Origin: Sindora glabra
Taxonomy: Eukaryota; Streptophyta; Magnoliopsida; Fabales; Fabaceae
Direction: 5' to 3'
Length of the DNA stretch: 64,000 bases
Assembly (NCBI GenBank): GCA_020226215.1
Contig: CM035233.1
Location: 13,287,701 to 13,351,700 of the forward strand
Position 1 is the stretch's first letter. Each line of letters opens with the position of its first letter. The notes beneath the pieces are model-generated. The model was not told the DNA's origin. It ran no database searches and was given only the letters and a program-made list of their open reading frames with translations. The translations under genes were made by a program, and so were the position numbers. Of this stretch, positions 24,357 to 34,645 are shown one piece after another.

Positions 24357-25282
24357 TTAGGAAATTATTTTTCTATGAAAGACTTAGGTGAGGCCTCCTA
24401 TGTATTAGGTATCAAGATCTATAGAGATAGATCGAGAAAATTGCTTAGCCTAAGTCAGAGTACATACATCGATAAGGTGCTAAAAAGGTTTAGCATGCAA
24501 GATTCTAAATGAGGATTCTTACCGATGTCATATGGATAAGTCTTTCAAGAACTCAATGTCCTTCCACAGAGTATGAGAGACAGCGTATGAGTAAGATCCC
24601 TTATGCATCTGCGATTGGGTCTATCATGTATGTCATGTTATGTACTCGTCCTGATGTCTCGTATGCTTTAAGCATGATGAGCAGATACCAATCAGATCCT
24701 AGTGAAAGTCACTGAACAGCTATCAAGAATATTCTTAAGTACTTAAGAAGAACTAAAGACATGTTTTTTGTTTATGGAGGTGAGGAAGAGCTCATTGTAA
24801 ATGGTTACACTGATGCTAGCTTTCAAACCGATAAAGATGACTTCAGGTCGCAGTCAGGTTATGTATTTTACCTTAATGGTGGTGCTGTGACCTGGAAGAG
24901 TTCAAAGCAAGGGACAGTGGCTGATTCTACAACAGAAGCTGAATACATTGCAGCATCAGATGCCACAAAAGAGGCTATTTGGATTAAGAAGTTCATCAAT
25001 GAACTTGGAGTTGTTCCTAGCATTGCTAACCCAGTAGAGCTCTATTGTGACAATAATGGAGCCATTGCGCAAGCTAAGGAACCTAGATCTCACCAGAAAT
25101 CTAAACATATACTCTAACGCTATCATCTCATAAGAGATATTGTTGATAGAAATGATGTCAGGATATGCAGAATACCGACTGACGATAATGTCGCCGATCC
25201 ACTGACAAAAGCCCTAACGCAGCAAAAGCATGATAGTCATATGAGATCCATAGGTATTAGATACATGGATGATTGGCTTTAG
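24357..25282 (+). pseudogene. Copia RT connection and RNase H pseudogene
   Basis: Continues after the stop at 24354. A TGA lies at 24508-24510 and one base is missing near 24537, which moves the frame again. 'IPYASAIGSIMYVMLCTRPD' is encoded near 24597-24656. TGA at 24713-24715 sits where tryptophan is expected. RNase H follows with aspartate in 'TDASFQTD' (24812-24814), the 'STTEAEYIA' block (24928-24954) and aspartate in 'YCDNNGA' (25049-25051). A TAA at 25115-25117 lies in the 'SKHIL..YHLIRD' block. The natural end is TAG at 25280-25282, just before the PPT. RNase H would remove RNA from the RNA/DNA hybrid. Confidence 0.92.
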
Positions 25283-25285
25283 TGC

Positions 25286-25296
25286 AAGTGGGAGAT
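25286..25296 (+). promoter_or_regulatory. Polypurine tract of the copia element
   Basis: AAGTGGGAGAT lies directly before the 3' LTR start TGTTAG. It matches the common plant copia form of the plus-strand primer. Confidence 0.9.
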
Positions 25297-26770
25297 TGTT
25301 AGTGTATATGCCCTAAAACCAATCATATTGGTGATTGTAATTTTGAATCATGTTATTTTAATGGCAATTCCAATTATTATATTTATATATATTGTCTGCA
25401 TAATATATTCAATTATGATAATAACCTTAGAATAATTGTATTCTTAAATGTCCCTAGTCATATATCATTGTGGATTAGGTTGCTTTGATATGTTAAGACT
25501 AGCATGTGTGAAGACTTATATGGGATATTAAGTTTACACATGAGTACAAGTTAGAGAACTTGTATGCTAGACCGGCCCATATTAAGAACACTACATGGAT
25601 CGTTATATGAGTGTCATGAGTGGTTCTTAATGATCATTATTAATATGGTCCTTTGACCTGAGATCACTAAGGTTCCCTACATGTGAATTTCATATTTTGA
25701 TACTATTCTATGTCATTAATGGTTGAGTGAATGCAAGGGTAGATATTGGATATGTCACATATCATGTAAAGGGGTTTGTGTGATCAAGATGGGATTTGTC
25801 CCTCCTATATAACAGGAGTAACATCTATGGGCCCTTTGATTAAGTAAAGTTGAGAAAATGCATGGTCATGCTCAGATGAAATGACATGGGATATCGATTA
25901 CATTTGTTTCAGTCAGCTTACTTAGGAATCAAGAAACCTTAAGATTGGGCTATGCGGGAATGACACGGTCCATGTCTCGTGCTGAATCTAGATGTATAGG
26001 ACAAAAGGATATAGGTGATGATCATGTGTAAAGTTTTAGTCAAATCACCGACTTTCTCATTGCTTGGGTAACAATGATGTGTTACTAGACACCAATCATT
26101 GTTTATGATCATTAATATGATTAATGGTCATTGCCAACGTAATGAGAGCATGTAGGGTCGCACACTTGGAGCCTAGTGAATTTGGAATTAATGGACCAAA
26201 TTGTTTGGGCTTAATATTTAGGAATTCATATTATAATTATAAGGCCCAATAGTAAGCCTATAATTGTACATGGAATAAAGCCCAAATAGGTTAGGTTTTT
26301 TCTATGCACCTATTTAAATAGGCTTGTTGGGTAATAATAGGATTACTATCATTATTCACGCTCAAAAAAAAAAGGCATAGAAAAACCTTAGCACCTCTCC
26401 TTGACAAAAACCCTTGAAGAGGCATAGCTAGCACTACGAAGTGAAAGGAGATCAATTCTAACCGGTGTGTAGTGGACATTCATCGGTGATTCACGGGTTC
26501 GTGTAGATATCATAGAGGTGCAGCCACATTAAACGCTGCACTAGTGATCTGATCTTCTACTTTCTATTCCGGTTTGTGATTTAGAGAACAGATTGGATTG
26601 AAAAATGGACAAAAGTAGATCGAATTTGCTGTGTAGCGGACAGAAGATTTTTGGCCGAAAGGTATAAACCCTAATCCCTAATCTATGGCATTCTAAATTC
26701 GCATGGATCCTTGGTGGAAATTGTGCAAAATTTTATTCCGTTGTGCATGTATGATGCGCGATTTCCAGTA
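25297..26770 (+). repeat. 3' LTR of the copia element
   Basis: Same length as the 5' LTR and about 96% alike by eye. The last three bases are GTA instead of ACA, two transitions that hide the usual CA end. The matching TTTAA duplication at 26771-26775 shows that the boundary is real. The poly-A-like run near 26365 and several CG or CNG sites differ from the 5' copy. The minus-strand open frame at 26291-26479 is not a gene. Confidence 0.96.
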
Positions 26771-26775
26771 TTTAA

Positions 26776-27039
26776 GGCATAATAACCTAACTATTGAGTA
26801 CAGCTTTATCATCTCCCATATCCCACTATTAGGAGGGTAACTTTTCTAAAGGTGGCTTAGGGAACTTCTTGAACATAATTTGTAAGTAATGATCATGGCA
26901 GTCAATTTAAGCATGTTGAATGGAGAGTGATTGTTATTGGATTGTTATTGCCTGGTTGTTTTGCACAATCTTAGTCATGCCACTATAAGCTCCTTATTTT
27001 AGCATTAGATTATGCTTTACAACTCCTATAGCTTGACTT
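26776..27039. other. Unassigned stretch between the copia element and the transposase remnant
   Basis: Continues the sequence interrupted by the copia insertion at 18250. It may belong to the CACTA-like element. No motif recognised. Confidence 0.4.
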
Positions 27040-27880
27040 GCAATGTTGAACTTGCCATGGTGGTTGATAGCTCAGTAACTTTTTGCTATTCAAGCCTATG
27101 CCATAAATGCAACTTCTTTTTATTTCAACTTTTAGCCGCTTCCATTCAAATAGAGGTCTCATCAATATAGACAAAGACCTTTTGCCACTTTTAACTAAAA
27201 TGTGAGAAAAGTTCTCATTTCTTAACTTAGAATAATCACTTTTCAAATTTAAAATAAACGTTATATAATAGTGAAAATGCATTTTATGAAAAAAAAATGA
27301 AATTAAGAATAATGAAACTTAAAAAACTAAAATTTACCTAAGCCTTCTCAACTTGGTGATCTATAAATTCCTATATGCCCTTCTTATTCACATGAATATG
27401 AGTGTAAGTGTGTAAGAGCACCTCAGGATTAATAGGCTTATGACCCCCATAAGGGCAACCTATAAAGCTTTATGTAATATAAGGCAACAATAAGTTAATA
27501 TGGTTTACATATGCAATTAAACCCTAAAAATAACCATTGTTAATGTCTCATTAACTTTCTCTTATGCTTAAACATATAAGTTAAACAACTAATGTGATGG
27601 CTTTCTCCAGTAATAGATACTCTATTTTTCTTGTTCACTTCTTGCTTTTTCTTAATATTAGTATCTTTAGTCCACTTATTCATAAAAGTAGTAAAAATAT
27701 GATTAAATATCTATTTGGGCTTCTTTAGTAAGACCTCACTTACTTAGTTTATTATGCCCTTGTAGTTTTCCATGGCTTTATAAGTAAAATATTTCTTAAT
27801 GATGTACATTAACTCATTTTTCCACTTATATGTAGCTTATAAACAATTCAATATTTCAAGTTAAACGAGTGTTAATTGGC
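27040..27880 (-). pseudogene. Degenerate plant transposase (Ptta/En/Spm type)
   Basis: Read on the minus strand, several conserved blocks of the plant Ptta/En/Spm transposase family appear in order, separated by stops and frame changes. They are 'WTKDTNIKKKQEVNKKNR' near 27690-27630, comparable to the N-K-x-N-R block; 'SH' after it; 'EVLLHTYTHIH...FIDHQVEKA' near 27430-27330, comparable to the H-x-K-D-G-x-F-V-D block; and 'CIYGIGLNSKKLL' near 27115-27075, comparable to the R-V-Y-G-x-G-S block. The intact frame 27010-27282 covers only the last part. The upstream part to 27880 is weaker. The family match is by memory of its conserved pattern, not by search. It fits the CACTA-type end found at 34645. 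Confidence 0.5.
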
Positions 27881-28234
27881 AAATTAAACTAATTACATAG
27901 ATTAGACAATTAGAATTATGTTCACTTGCTAATCACTAAACTACTAAGCCTTAATACCTTCCAAGCAGCTATTGCATATAGGGCCTATTCCATAAAGCAA
28001 GCCTCCATCACCTTTATTATGTCCTTAATAAGATAAACACAATAATTAACTTATAAGCCAAATGCAACCAAATACATCAGTGTAAAATACAAAGTTGTCA
28101 TTTGTTATGATGCTAACATTAATCATATCATTAAATGTTAAACAATACTTATAAGTTATCTTCTGGATATGCCTAAATCTTACCATCATTTAGGTATTTA
28201 CCTTAGAAAAAAATGGTCATCCTAGATAAGTGAT
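27881..28234. other. Unassigned AT-rich stretch upstream of the transposase remnant
   Basis: Could hold more of the transposase gene, but I see no defensible exon. Confidence 0.4.
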
Positions 28235-28239
28235 CTATG

Positions 28240-30070
28240 TGTTACACCCTTCTAAATTTTAATTTTAATTTAACTTTCAAAATAGTAATTCAATAAATAT
28301 ACTAATAATAACAAAAATTGAGAGAAGGCTTAAGTTAGATATTTAACTATAGAAAATTAAGTTTAAATAAGAAAATAAGCAGAATAGAAGTAATTATAGA
28401 GATGTGTGAAGTTAAAATTGAAATAGGGTGTGTAAAGAATATTTAGGAGTGCTAATTCCTAAAATGCCCCTAAAAAGGGCTAGAATTCCTAAAATGTCTC
28501 TCACCTTAATTTAAACCCAAAAACTCCCTGTCCTCAACAACTTTTCTCTCCAAACCTACTAACACACCCTCCTTCCATTACACTATATATATCATCATTT
28601 TTAATTCAAAAAGTTTTTTAGAAGATAATCATGTGGATAGAAGTTGAAAACTTGTGAATAACTCTTCCATTTTTAAGATATGTCCTTTTTAAATTGGAGA
28701 TAAATGGGAATCTTACTTAAAATTGACTATTGAAAGAGAAATTAGGGATTTAAAATTTTATTTGCTTTATAATGGTGGGAACTAACTCCATCTTCTTCTT
28801 TTTTTAAATCAAATCTCATTCAATTCACTTAGTTAAAGGTAAATAAATAATTTACTTACCTTTATAACTTTTAAATTTTTTAAATTGAATTTGGTGGTAT
28901 AATCTTAAATATATTTGATGGTTAAGCTAAATTAATATTTATATGACAAAATTGAGTTATATTGAGCTAGAAAGTGCTAAATCTTTGGGTGTGAATTGGT
29001 TTTTAAAGTATTAACAAATTACATGTTAATTTAGGTGTTGTATGCTTGGATTTTCTACATCTCAAGCAATTTCTAAAAATATTAGATAGGTAATCAAATC
29101 CAGTACTTAAATACTATCTTGTAAATAGGACAAATAAGGTTATAGTCAAGTGCTAGACTCAAGGACTCAAGTATTAAAGGTTTTTAACTTATTTCTTCAA
29201 AATATTCGAGTATGGTACTCAAATACTAACTTTGAAATAGCTAGTAATCGTGTCCTATACTCAAGTAACCCATCCTTTGCTCACCCAATCTTTAAGAACT
29301 TAAATAAAGTGATATTAATGGCTATTAAAACATGCAAAAGTTAGAATTATTTGAATTAAAAATGAGGTATATATTTTAATCTTTTAATTAATTTTATCAC
29401 AATTGATTTTAATGGATGCATGATACAATTATGAATGGCTGAAATATAAAATTAGATATTTACATTGAAATAATAATTTGAATTGAATACACCTAATTTG
29501 GAATTTTGTGCATGATTACTATATAGGGGAAACAATGTCTAGGAGGACAAGGTTAAGGTGTGAATGATGTAGGGAGACATAAGGCAAAATTACTACCATT
29601 GTTTTGTTTAGTTATAGTTAATATTTATGTAATTATAATATTGTGTGATTGCATGCTTAGGAAAAGAATTATGAATGCTTGATGTGTAATTGGCAATAAG
29701 TAAATTATTTGCTCACTGACACCATGAGTCTTATTTTTTTTTTTAAAAATGTTTTTAGGTGAACAAAATGAAACTTTATGATACCACCTATAGTTTAATA
29801 GCTTTGTAGTGTGCAATTATTAATAGGAAATGGAGTATAAAAGAGTTATTAATTAGGTCTTTTGGGGAGATTTGTAAATATATAATACATGTAAATCAAA
29901 CTATACTATAAATATTATTTTGATAAATATAAATGCGATAATAATTCATTAATTACCTTGTAAGTTATAAACATATTAATCATCTTATGTAATGATACCA
30001 AATGAGGTTAGTAAAGTGATAATAATTGGTAATAGGAACCATATTAGTCACGGCTAGGCAGATTATGACA
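28240..30070 (+). mobile_element. Candidate solo LTR
   Basis: Begins TGTTACACCC at 28240 and ends 'gattatgaca' at 30070. The flanking pentamers are CTATG (28235-28239) and CTATA (30071-30075), equal at four of five positions with one transition. Inside are a leader-like C- and T-rich stretch with 'acactatatatat' near 28580 and a later 'taaaggtaaataaata', both common in plant gypsy LTRs. Length is about 1.8 kb. No coding region or PBS is present. The short plus-strand frame at 29150-29344 is not a gene. The end at 30070 is less certain than the start. Confidence 0.5.
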
Positions 30071-30075
30071 CTATA

Positions 30076-30307
30076 TCAAAGCTTTTTATTAGATAAAGTA
30101 CTAAATAGGGTCTTAGGTAACTATTTGAGTTAGGTCTTGATGAGTAAGCTAAAAAGCATAGGACTTTTGCATAGGTGACTATTAAGTTATTTGCAAACTA
30201 GTTACTAGTGCTTTTACTATAGTTATTAATAGCATAGTACTAAGAGTGATGCTTAAAGTGGTTAAGAATGGTAGAGTCCTTGACATCTTATCACCATAGT
30301 CTTAGAG
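30076..30307. other. Short spacer between two solo LTRs
   Basis: No feature recognised. If the surrounding CACTA call is right, this is CACTA interior. Confidence 0.4.
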
Positions 30308-30312
30308 CTTAC

Positions 30313-31970
30313 TGTTGGGATTCGAATCAATATATGCAACGGAAATTTAAAATTTTAATTAAAAACCTTCCTAGGATCCATGCAAAAATCATAAACCAGT
30401 ATTAGAGTTTTACCTTATTTGTACTCATGTTCTTTCTAAACGAATCTTTGAGAGACCGAGATGAATCAAATACCGGTTGGAAGGTACAACATCTCTACGG
30501 TATCCACACGGAGTGAATAACAACTTTTCCCCTCTACGAAGCTGTTAGAATTCATTTCTCTGACTAGGATTGGGTTTGGACATTTTTTAGAATGATTTAG
30601 GGTTTGATTGAAGTTAATGAGTGTTTTTTAATGTGCTACCTTTAAGTCCTTTTATGGAACTAAAGCATATGACAATCCTACTCCTACTAGGATAATGTTT
30701 CAAAAATCCTAATCACACTAAATAACTATCACCTTATCATTATCCTAGAGAGAATGAGAAAAGATAAGACTTATCTATTAATTATCTAATATTAGATAAT
30801 AATAATATTATCTCGTAATATAATTATCTAATATTAATTTAGCATATAATTATCTTATATTAGATAATAATAATATTATCTCATAATATAATTATCTAAT
30901 ATCTAATAACATAATTATCTGATATTACTTTAATATCAAATAATATCACATAATATATAATATATATATTATGTGAATAAATATATATTATCTTAATAAT
31001 ATATATGCACGAAAATAAGTCCAATTAATTGAATTTTAGTCTAACCAAAATCTAATTAATTATTGTCTCATTCCTACTCTTTTTGTGTGACCCTGTAGGT
31101 TCTCACTACGTTAATAATGACTCATTTTAGGTCATAAATAGTGAGCGGTATCTAGCAATACATTATTGCTACTCAAGTAGTAAGAATGTTTATGATTCGA
31201 CATCTATCTAATATATGATTAACATTTTGCATCATGATTTCTTTTGTAATAATATCCAAATCGAATAGGAGGCATGAAGTGTGTCATCCTCGTTAATGTT
31301 TAATTTATATTTCTTGATACTAAGTAGACTTAAAGCAAATGATCAATATCACCTATTGATCTAATTGAGTATGGCTATGCATTTCTACGTCTCACTCAAT
31401 CAAGGGTCCAAGGATATTTCTCTTTTATACAAGAGTAACAAAATCTCATTTACATCACTTTTTTCCTTCTGCATGATTTGTGACACACTCAATCAACGTC
31501 CTACTCGTCATCTCAATTAAAGGTGATATAGGATGACATCAAAGTGAGTAATTCCTCATGAAGGGAACCGTAGTGACTTCAGGTCAAAGGATTATGTACA
31601 TTTGTGATCATATGAGAATAACTAATGACACATTTATCCATGCAATATTCTCACAGTGGGTCAGTCTAGTGCATTGTTCACTAACAATGTACTCATGTAT
31701 TGACTTGATATCACATATTTATGATTCATAATCATCAGTCACTATACATGCTAGTTTAGATATATTATTACTATCCTTTTCGTAATAATACTTAATTAAG
31801 GGCATTTTAGGAATAGCAAAGGTATTCCAAAGATAATTATTATATTTAAGTTATAATTTGTTCAAAATAAAACAAAACAAAATATAATAATTATATTACC
31901 AAAATGAAACATAATACATTATGTAATATTGCAATCATCTCTATGATTGACTCTTAGGACACATCCAACA
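30313..31970 (-). mobile_element. Solo LTR, family A (copia-related), minus strand
   Basis: The ends are TGTTGGG at 30313 and CCAACA at 31970, so the LTR is bounded by TG...CA in both directions. The flanks are CTTAC (30308-30312) and CTTGC (31971-31975), a target duplication with one transition. Length is 1658 bp. Orientation follows from collinearity with the copia LTR at 18255: on the minus strand the blocks 'catgagtaca', 'ctttgacctgaagtcacta', 'gattgagtg' and 'ggataccgtagag' come in the same order. A second copy, plus strand, is at 1-1275. The AT-rich centre (30780-31010) contains repeated 'attagataat' words. It arose by LTR-LTR recombination of a copia-type element. Confidence 0.85.
31672..31689 (-). 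other. Family-A LTR hairpin, counterpart of the copia LTR hairpin
   Basis: On the minus strand CATTGTT-AGTG-AACAATG forms a perfect 7-bp stem with a 4-base loop, at the same place in the LTR as 18503-18522 and 25545-25564. Confidence 0.7.
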
Positions 31971-31975
31971 CTTGC

Positions 31976-33126
31976 AACCAGCCTTGGTAAAAGTGAATCT
32001 GCCTCTGTATGATGACATCATATTAGCTTATAATATTCAATTAATGAAATAATTAAATATCTAACTAATTCAACAACTAATATTCAGTAATGCCTATTGA
32101 GGTATTTCATCAAATAGCTAGTGTATGTGATTCTAATTATGCATTTTTATAGATAATATGTAAGGAATGCATTAACAAGAAATGTTTATAAAAAGAAAAA
32201 CATATTTCAAGTTTTAAAATGTCTAAGAATGTAATAAACTAGGAGTAATGCAAAAAAATAATGTGTATGCAATTCATATGTCTACAAATCAATAATAAGT
32301 AGACATTAGAACTTCATATAGTAGCATATTACATTACAAAATAGGATGACAAAAGTTTGAATAGTGTTGAAATTTATGTGCTTATGTGTATTACTTTTAT
32401 TATCAAAATGCCTATTTTGACTTCACACAATTCAAAGTATATATCTAATTAAAAAAAGTCAATTTATGGTATAAACTATAATAACTCGTTACAAAAAGTA
32501 GAGTTTGTAACATAAGATTGCAACATCTTAATTTTTTAGTTACAATACATCATCTAGATATTTCTAATTTAATTTATTAATACAACATACAAAGTATTAC
32601 AACAAGCTTATTTAGGCTTTCTCTTAGGCACTTAGTGTGCTTTTAATTGGCATTCTCGCAAGAAACTAATACATAATTAGGAATCTATTAATAGAGCTTA
32701 ATCAGTATGATAAAAAAATCAAATAAATGATAATAATGTTGCTTAAAAAGAAACCCATGTACTCAATTGCTCTTCATGTTAAGTAATCTTATTTGGCCAA
32801 AACTTGAATTCGTAATTTACTAAGAATTGGAGATAATAAGTAAGAGGTAGAGGATTTGGCATGTTGTAATGTACCTTTGACCAGAATTAATATATAAAGG
32901 CAATAAAAAATAATTAACCAAAATTAAGATAAGTGTAACCTAGCAATAGTAAATAAAAATTTAATAGAAAGCATTGAAAAATCTTATTGAATTTAAAGTG
33001 TTGAAGAAAATTAAGCTACAACTATGTAAATTAAGCTAAAAATAACTAGAAAATTTAACAAATTAACACCATATTTAACAAATTAAGCCCTGAAATTAAC
33101 AAAAAAAAAACTAAAATGTTAGTTAT
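31976..33126. other. Unassigned AT-rich stretch
   Basis: No gene, RNA or clear repeat seen. It may be CACTA interior. Confidence 0.4.
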
Positions 33127-33129
33127 TTA

Positions 33130-34063
33130 GGTAGCATTTAGTTTGCAAAATCTTTCTTACATTACTGAAAATGTTTTAAGGGGATGTGAGATTTTTATAT
33201 TTAGTTCAAATTTTAGAAAAATATTCTTAGGAATATGAACGTTTACAAGAATATTTTCAGCCCAATATTTTCTTCAAATATTCTTTTGAGGGAGGTGAGT
33301 GTCCTACATTCTAATAATATTAGAATATTTGATTGATGTAAAATAACTATTTTGTCCACCCACCACTCACCTCAATCAACCACCATTCATCATCAGTGAC
33401 TACTATCTTTCATCCCTAATTTGTGATGTCTATTATCAGCTACTACTCACTACTAGTGACCACCATCTACTATCCATCGTTGCTAGTGATTATTACCAAC
33501 CATCACATATTATCGATGATCATTATTGGTCACCACCCACCATCGGTTACTGTTATTTGCCATTACCCATCGCCAATTACGTTTGTTCACTACTATTTAT
33601 CATTAATGACTAATGTTAATTACTACCATTTCTTAATAATCATTGTCAACCATCACCTATTATTGTGATCACTATTGGCTATCACTTATCCCTAATGATC
33701 ACAACTAGCTACACCTATTTCTAGTGACCACCACCAGCCACCATCCATCATTAATGACCACTATCAGCCATCACTTACCTTTAGTAATTATTGCTTGCCA
33801 TCATTGCTGCCACCACCTACCATCGATGACCACTATCAATGACCACGTACCACTAATAATCATTTAATTTTTAATGAGAAAATTTTTAGTAATCAAATAA
33901 TATTTAAAATAATTAAAATATAATGATGTAACATTCCTAGAAATATTTCTAATTGAACCAAATATGAGAATGCCATAAACGTAAGAATTAAATTCTTGAA
34001 AATCACATACCCAAGAATATTAAGATTCCTAAGAATGTTTGATTCTACAAACTAAATGTCATC
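33130..34063. mobile_element. PIF/Harbinger-like non-autonomous element with internal minisatellite
   Basis: Imperfect terminal inverted repeats start GGTAGCATTTAGTTTG (33130-33145) and, on the other strand, GATGACATTTAGTTTG (34063-34048), with three mismatches in 16. Both ends are flanked by TTA (33127-33129 and 34064-34066), the target duplication typical of PIF/Harbinger and Tourist-like elements. Inverted similarity continues inward with words such as 'attcttaggaat'. The centre, 33350-33860, is a degenerate minisatellite. There is no transposase. A hAT- or Mutator-type origin is less likely because those make 8- to 9-bp duplications, which I do not see. Confidence 0.6.
33350..33860. repeat. 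Degenerate C-rich minisatellite, about 30-bp period
   Basis: Many imperfect copies of a unit built from 'agtgaccaccatcagccatc'-like words, with spacing near 30 bp. Composition is much more C-rich on the plus strand than the surroundings. The open frame at 33423-33668 is a by-product of the repeat, as shown by its periodic Y/H/I-rich pattern, and is not a gene. Confidence 0.75.
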
Positions 34064-34066
34064 TTA

Positions 34067-34645
34067 GGAAAATACATTGATTAAAATAGAGAATAGAGTG
34101 TAATGAATGCGATAGTAATGACAAATAAGCTTGGTAAATGTAAAATTGATTTTACAACATAATGGAGAGAAGGACGAGAGAAGATGGAAAGGGAAAAATG
34201 ATGGGCTAACATTAGATTTGGTATAAGTTATAACTTATCCATTACTAAAATATTTCAATTAAAATAATGCTTTCTAATTAGTGATGAAACTAGCCACAAT
34301 TTATTGCAAATTTGTCACTAATTTCATAGAATTTTTGTTGCCCTCCAAAGAAATTTTAAAATCTTTGTGTGGTTCCTTGTCATAAAATTTGTCAATACGA
34401 AAAATTTTTTTTTCTATCATTAAGTCCGTTAATAAATGAACTTAACAAGTTATTGATGGACTTATCAATGATTTTTTTAATTAAAGGAATTTAGCAAATT
34501 ACTAATGGAATTAACAAAGGATTTGCGTACATACATTGCTAATATTACATACTTTTCCTTTTGTTGAACTGTTAAAATTGACGATTGATTTGTCACTAAA
34601 TAAATTGAAAAAAAATCATTAGTGAATGGTAAAATTCTTCTAGTG
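34067..34645. repeat. Subterminal region and right end of the candidate CACTA element
   Basis: Contains recurrent words 'tttgtcactaa', 'gttaataa' and 'attactaatgga' in both orientations at 34300-34620 and ends in TAGTG. Subterminal repeat clusters of this type are transposase binding sites in characterised CACTA elements. Binding here is inference. Confidence 0.45.

Larger units (their letters stand above)
18255..26770 (+). mobile_element. Complete but inactive Ty1/copia LTR retrotransposon
   Basis: Two 1474-bp LTRs, a perfect 5-bp target duplication, a PBS for initiator tRNA-Met, gag, protease, integrase, reverse transcriptase, RNase H and a PPT occur in the copia order, with integrase before reverse transcriptase. 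The element is 8516 bp long. The coding region is broken by several stop codons and at least four frame changes, so the copy cannot make its own proteins. A hand alignment of the first ~620 bp of the LTRs gave about 23 differences, all but one transitions. Overall LTR divergence is near 4%, which suggests insertion on the order of 1-2 million years ago at a grass-like rate of 1.3e-8 per site per year. That rate is an assumption. Confidence 0.97.
17664..34645 (-). mobile_element. Candidate CACTA (En/Spm) DNA transposon carrying nested insertions
   Basis: The right end reads '...aaaattcttctagtg' at 34645, which is CACTAGAAGAATTTT on the minus strand, the canonical CACTA terminus. The left end 'tgatggaagaatt' at 17664 matches it at 9 of 13 positions, and three of the four mismatches are transitions. 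The adjacent triplets 'caa' and 'aaa' could be a decayed 3-bp target duplication. Both ends are followed inward by subterminal words of the type 'tttgtcattaaat' or 'tttgtcactaa'. A minus-strand plant transposase remnant lies inside. Subtracting the nested copia element, two solo LTRs and a Harbinger-like element leaves about 4 kb. The right end is the firmer one; joining the two ends is inference. Confidence 0.35.

Noticed and set aside
33423..33668. Open frame of 81 residues with a hydrophobic repeating pattern
   Set aside because: It is the translation of the ~30-bp minisatellite inside a Harbinger-like element.
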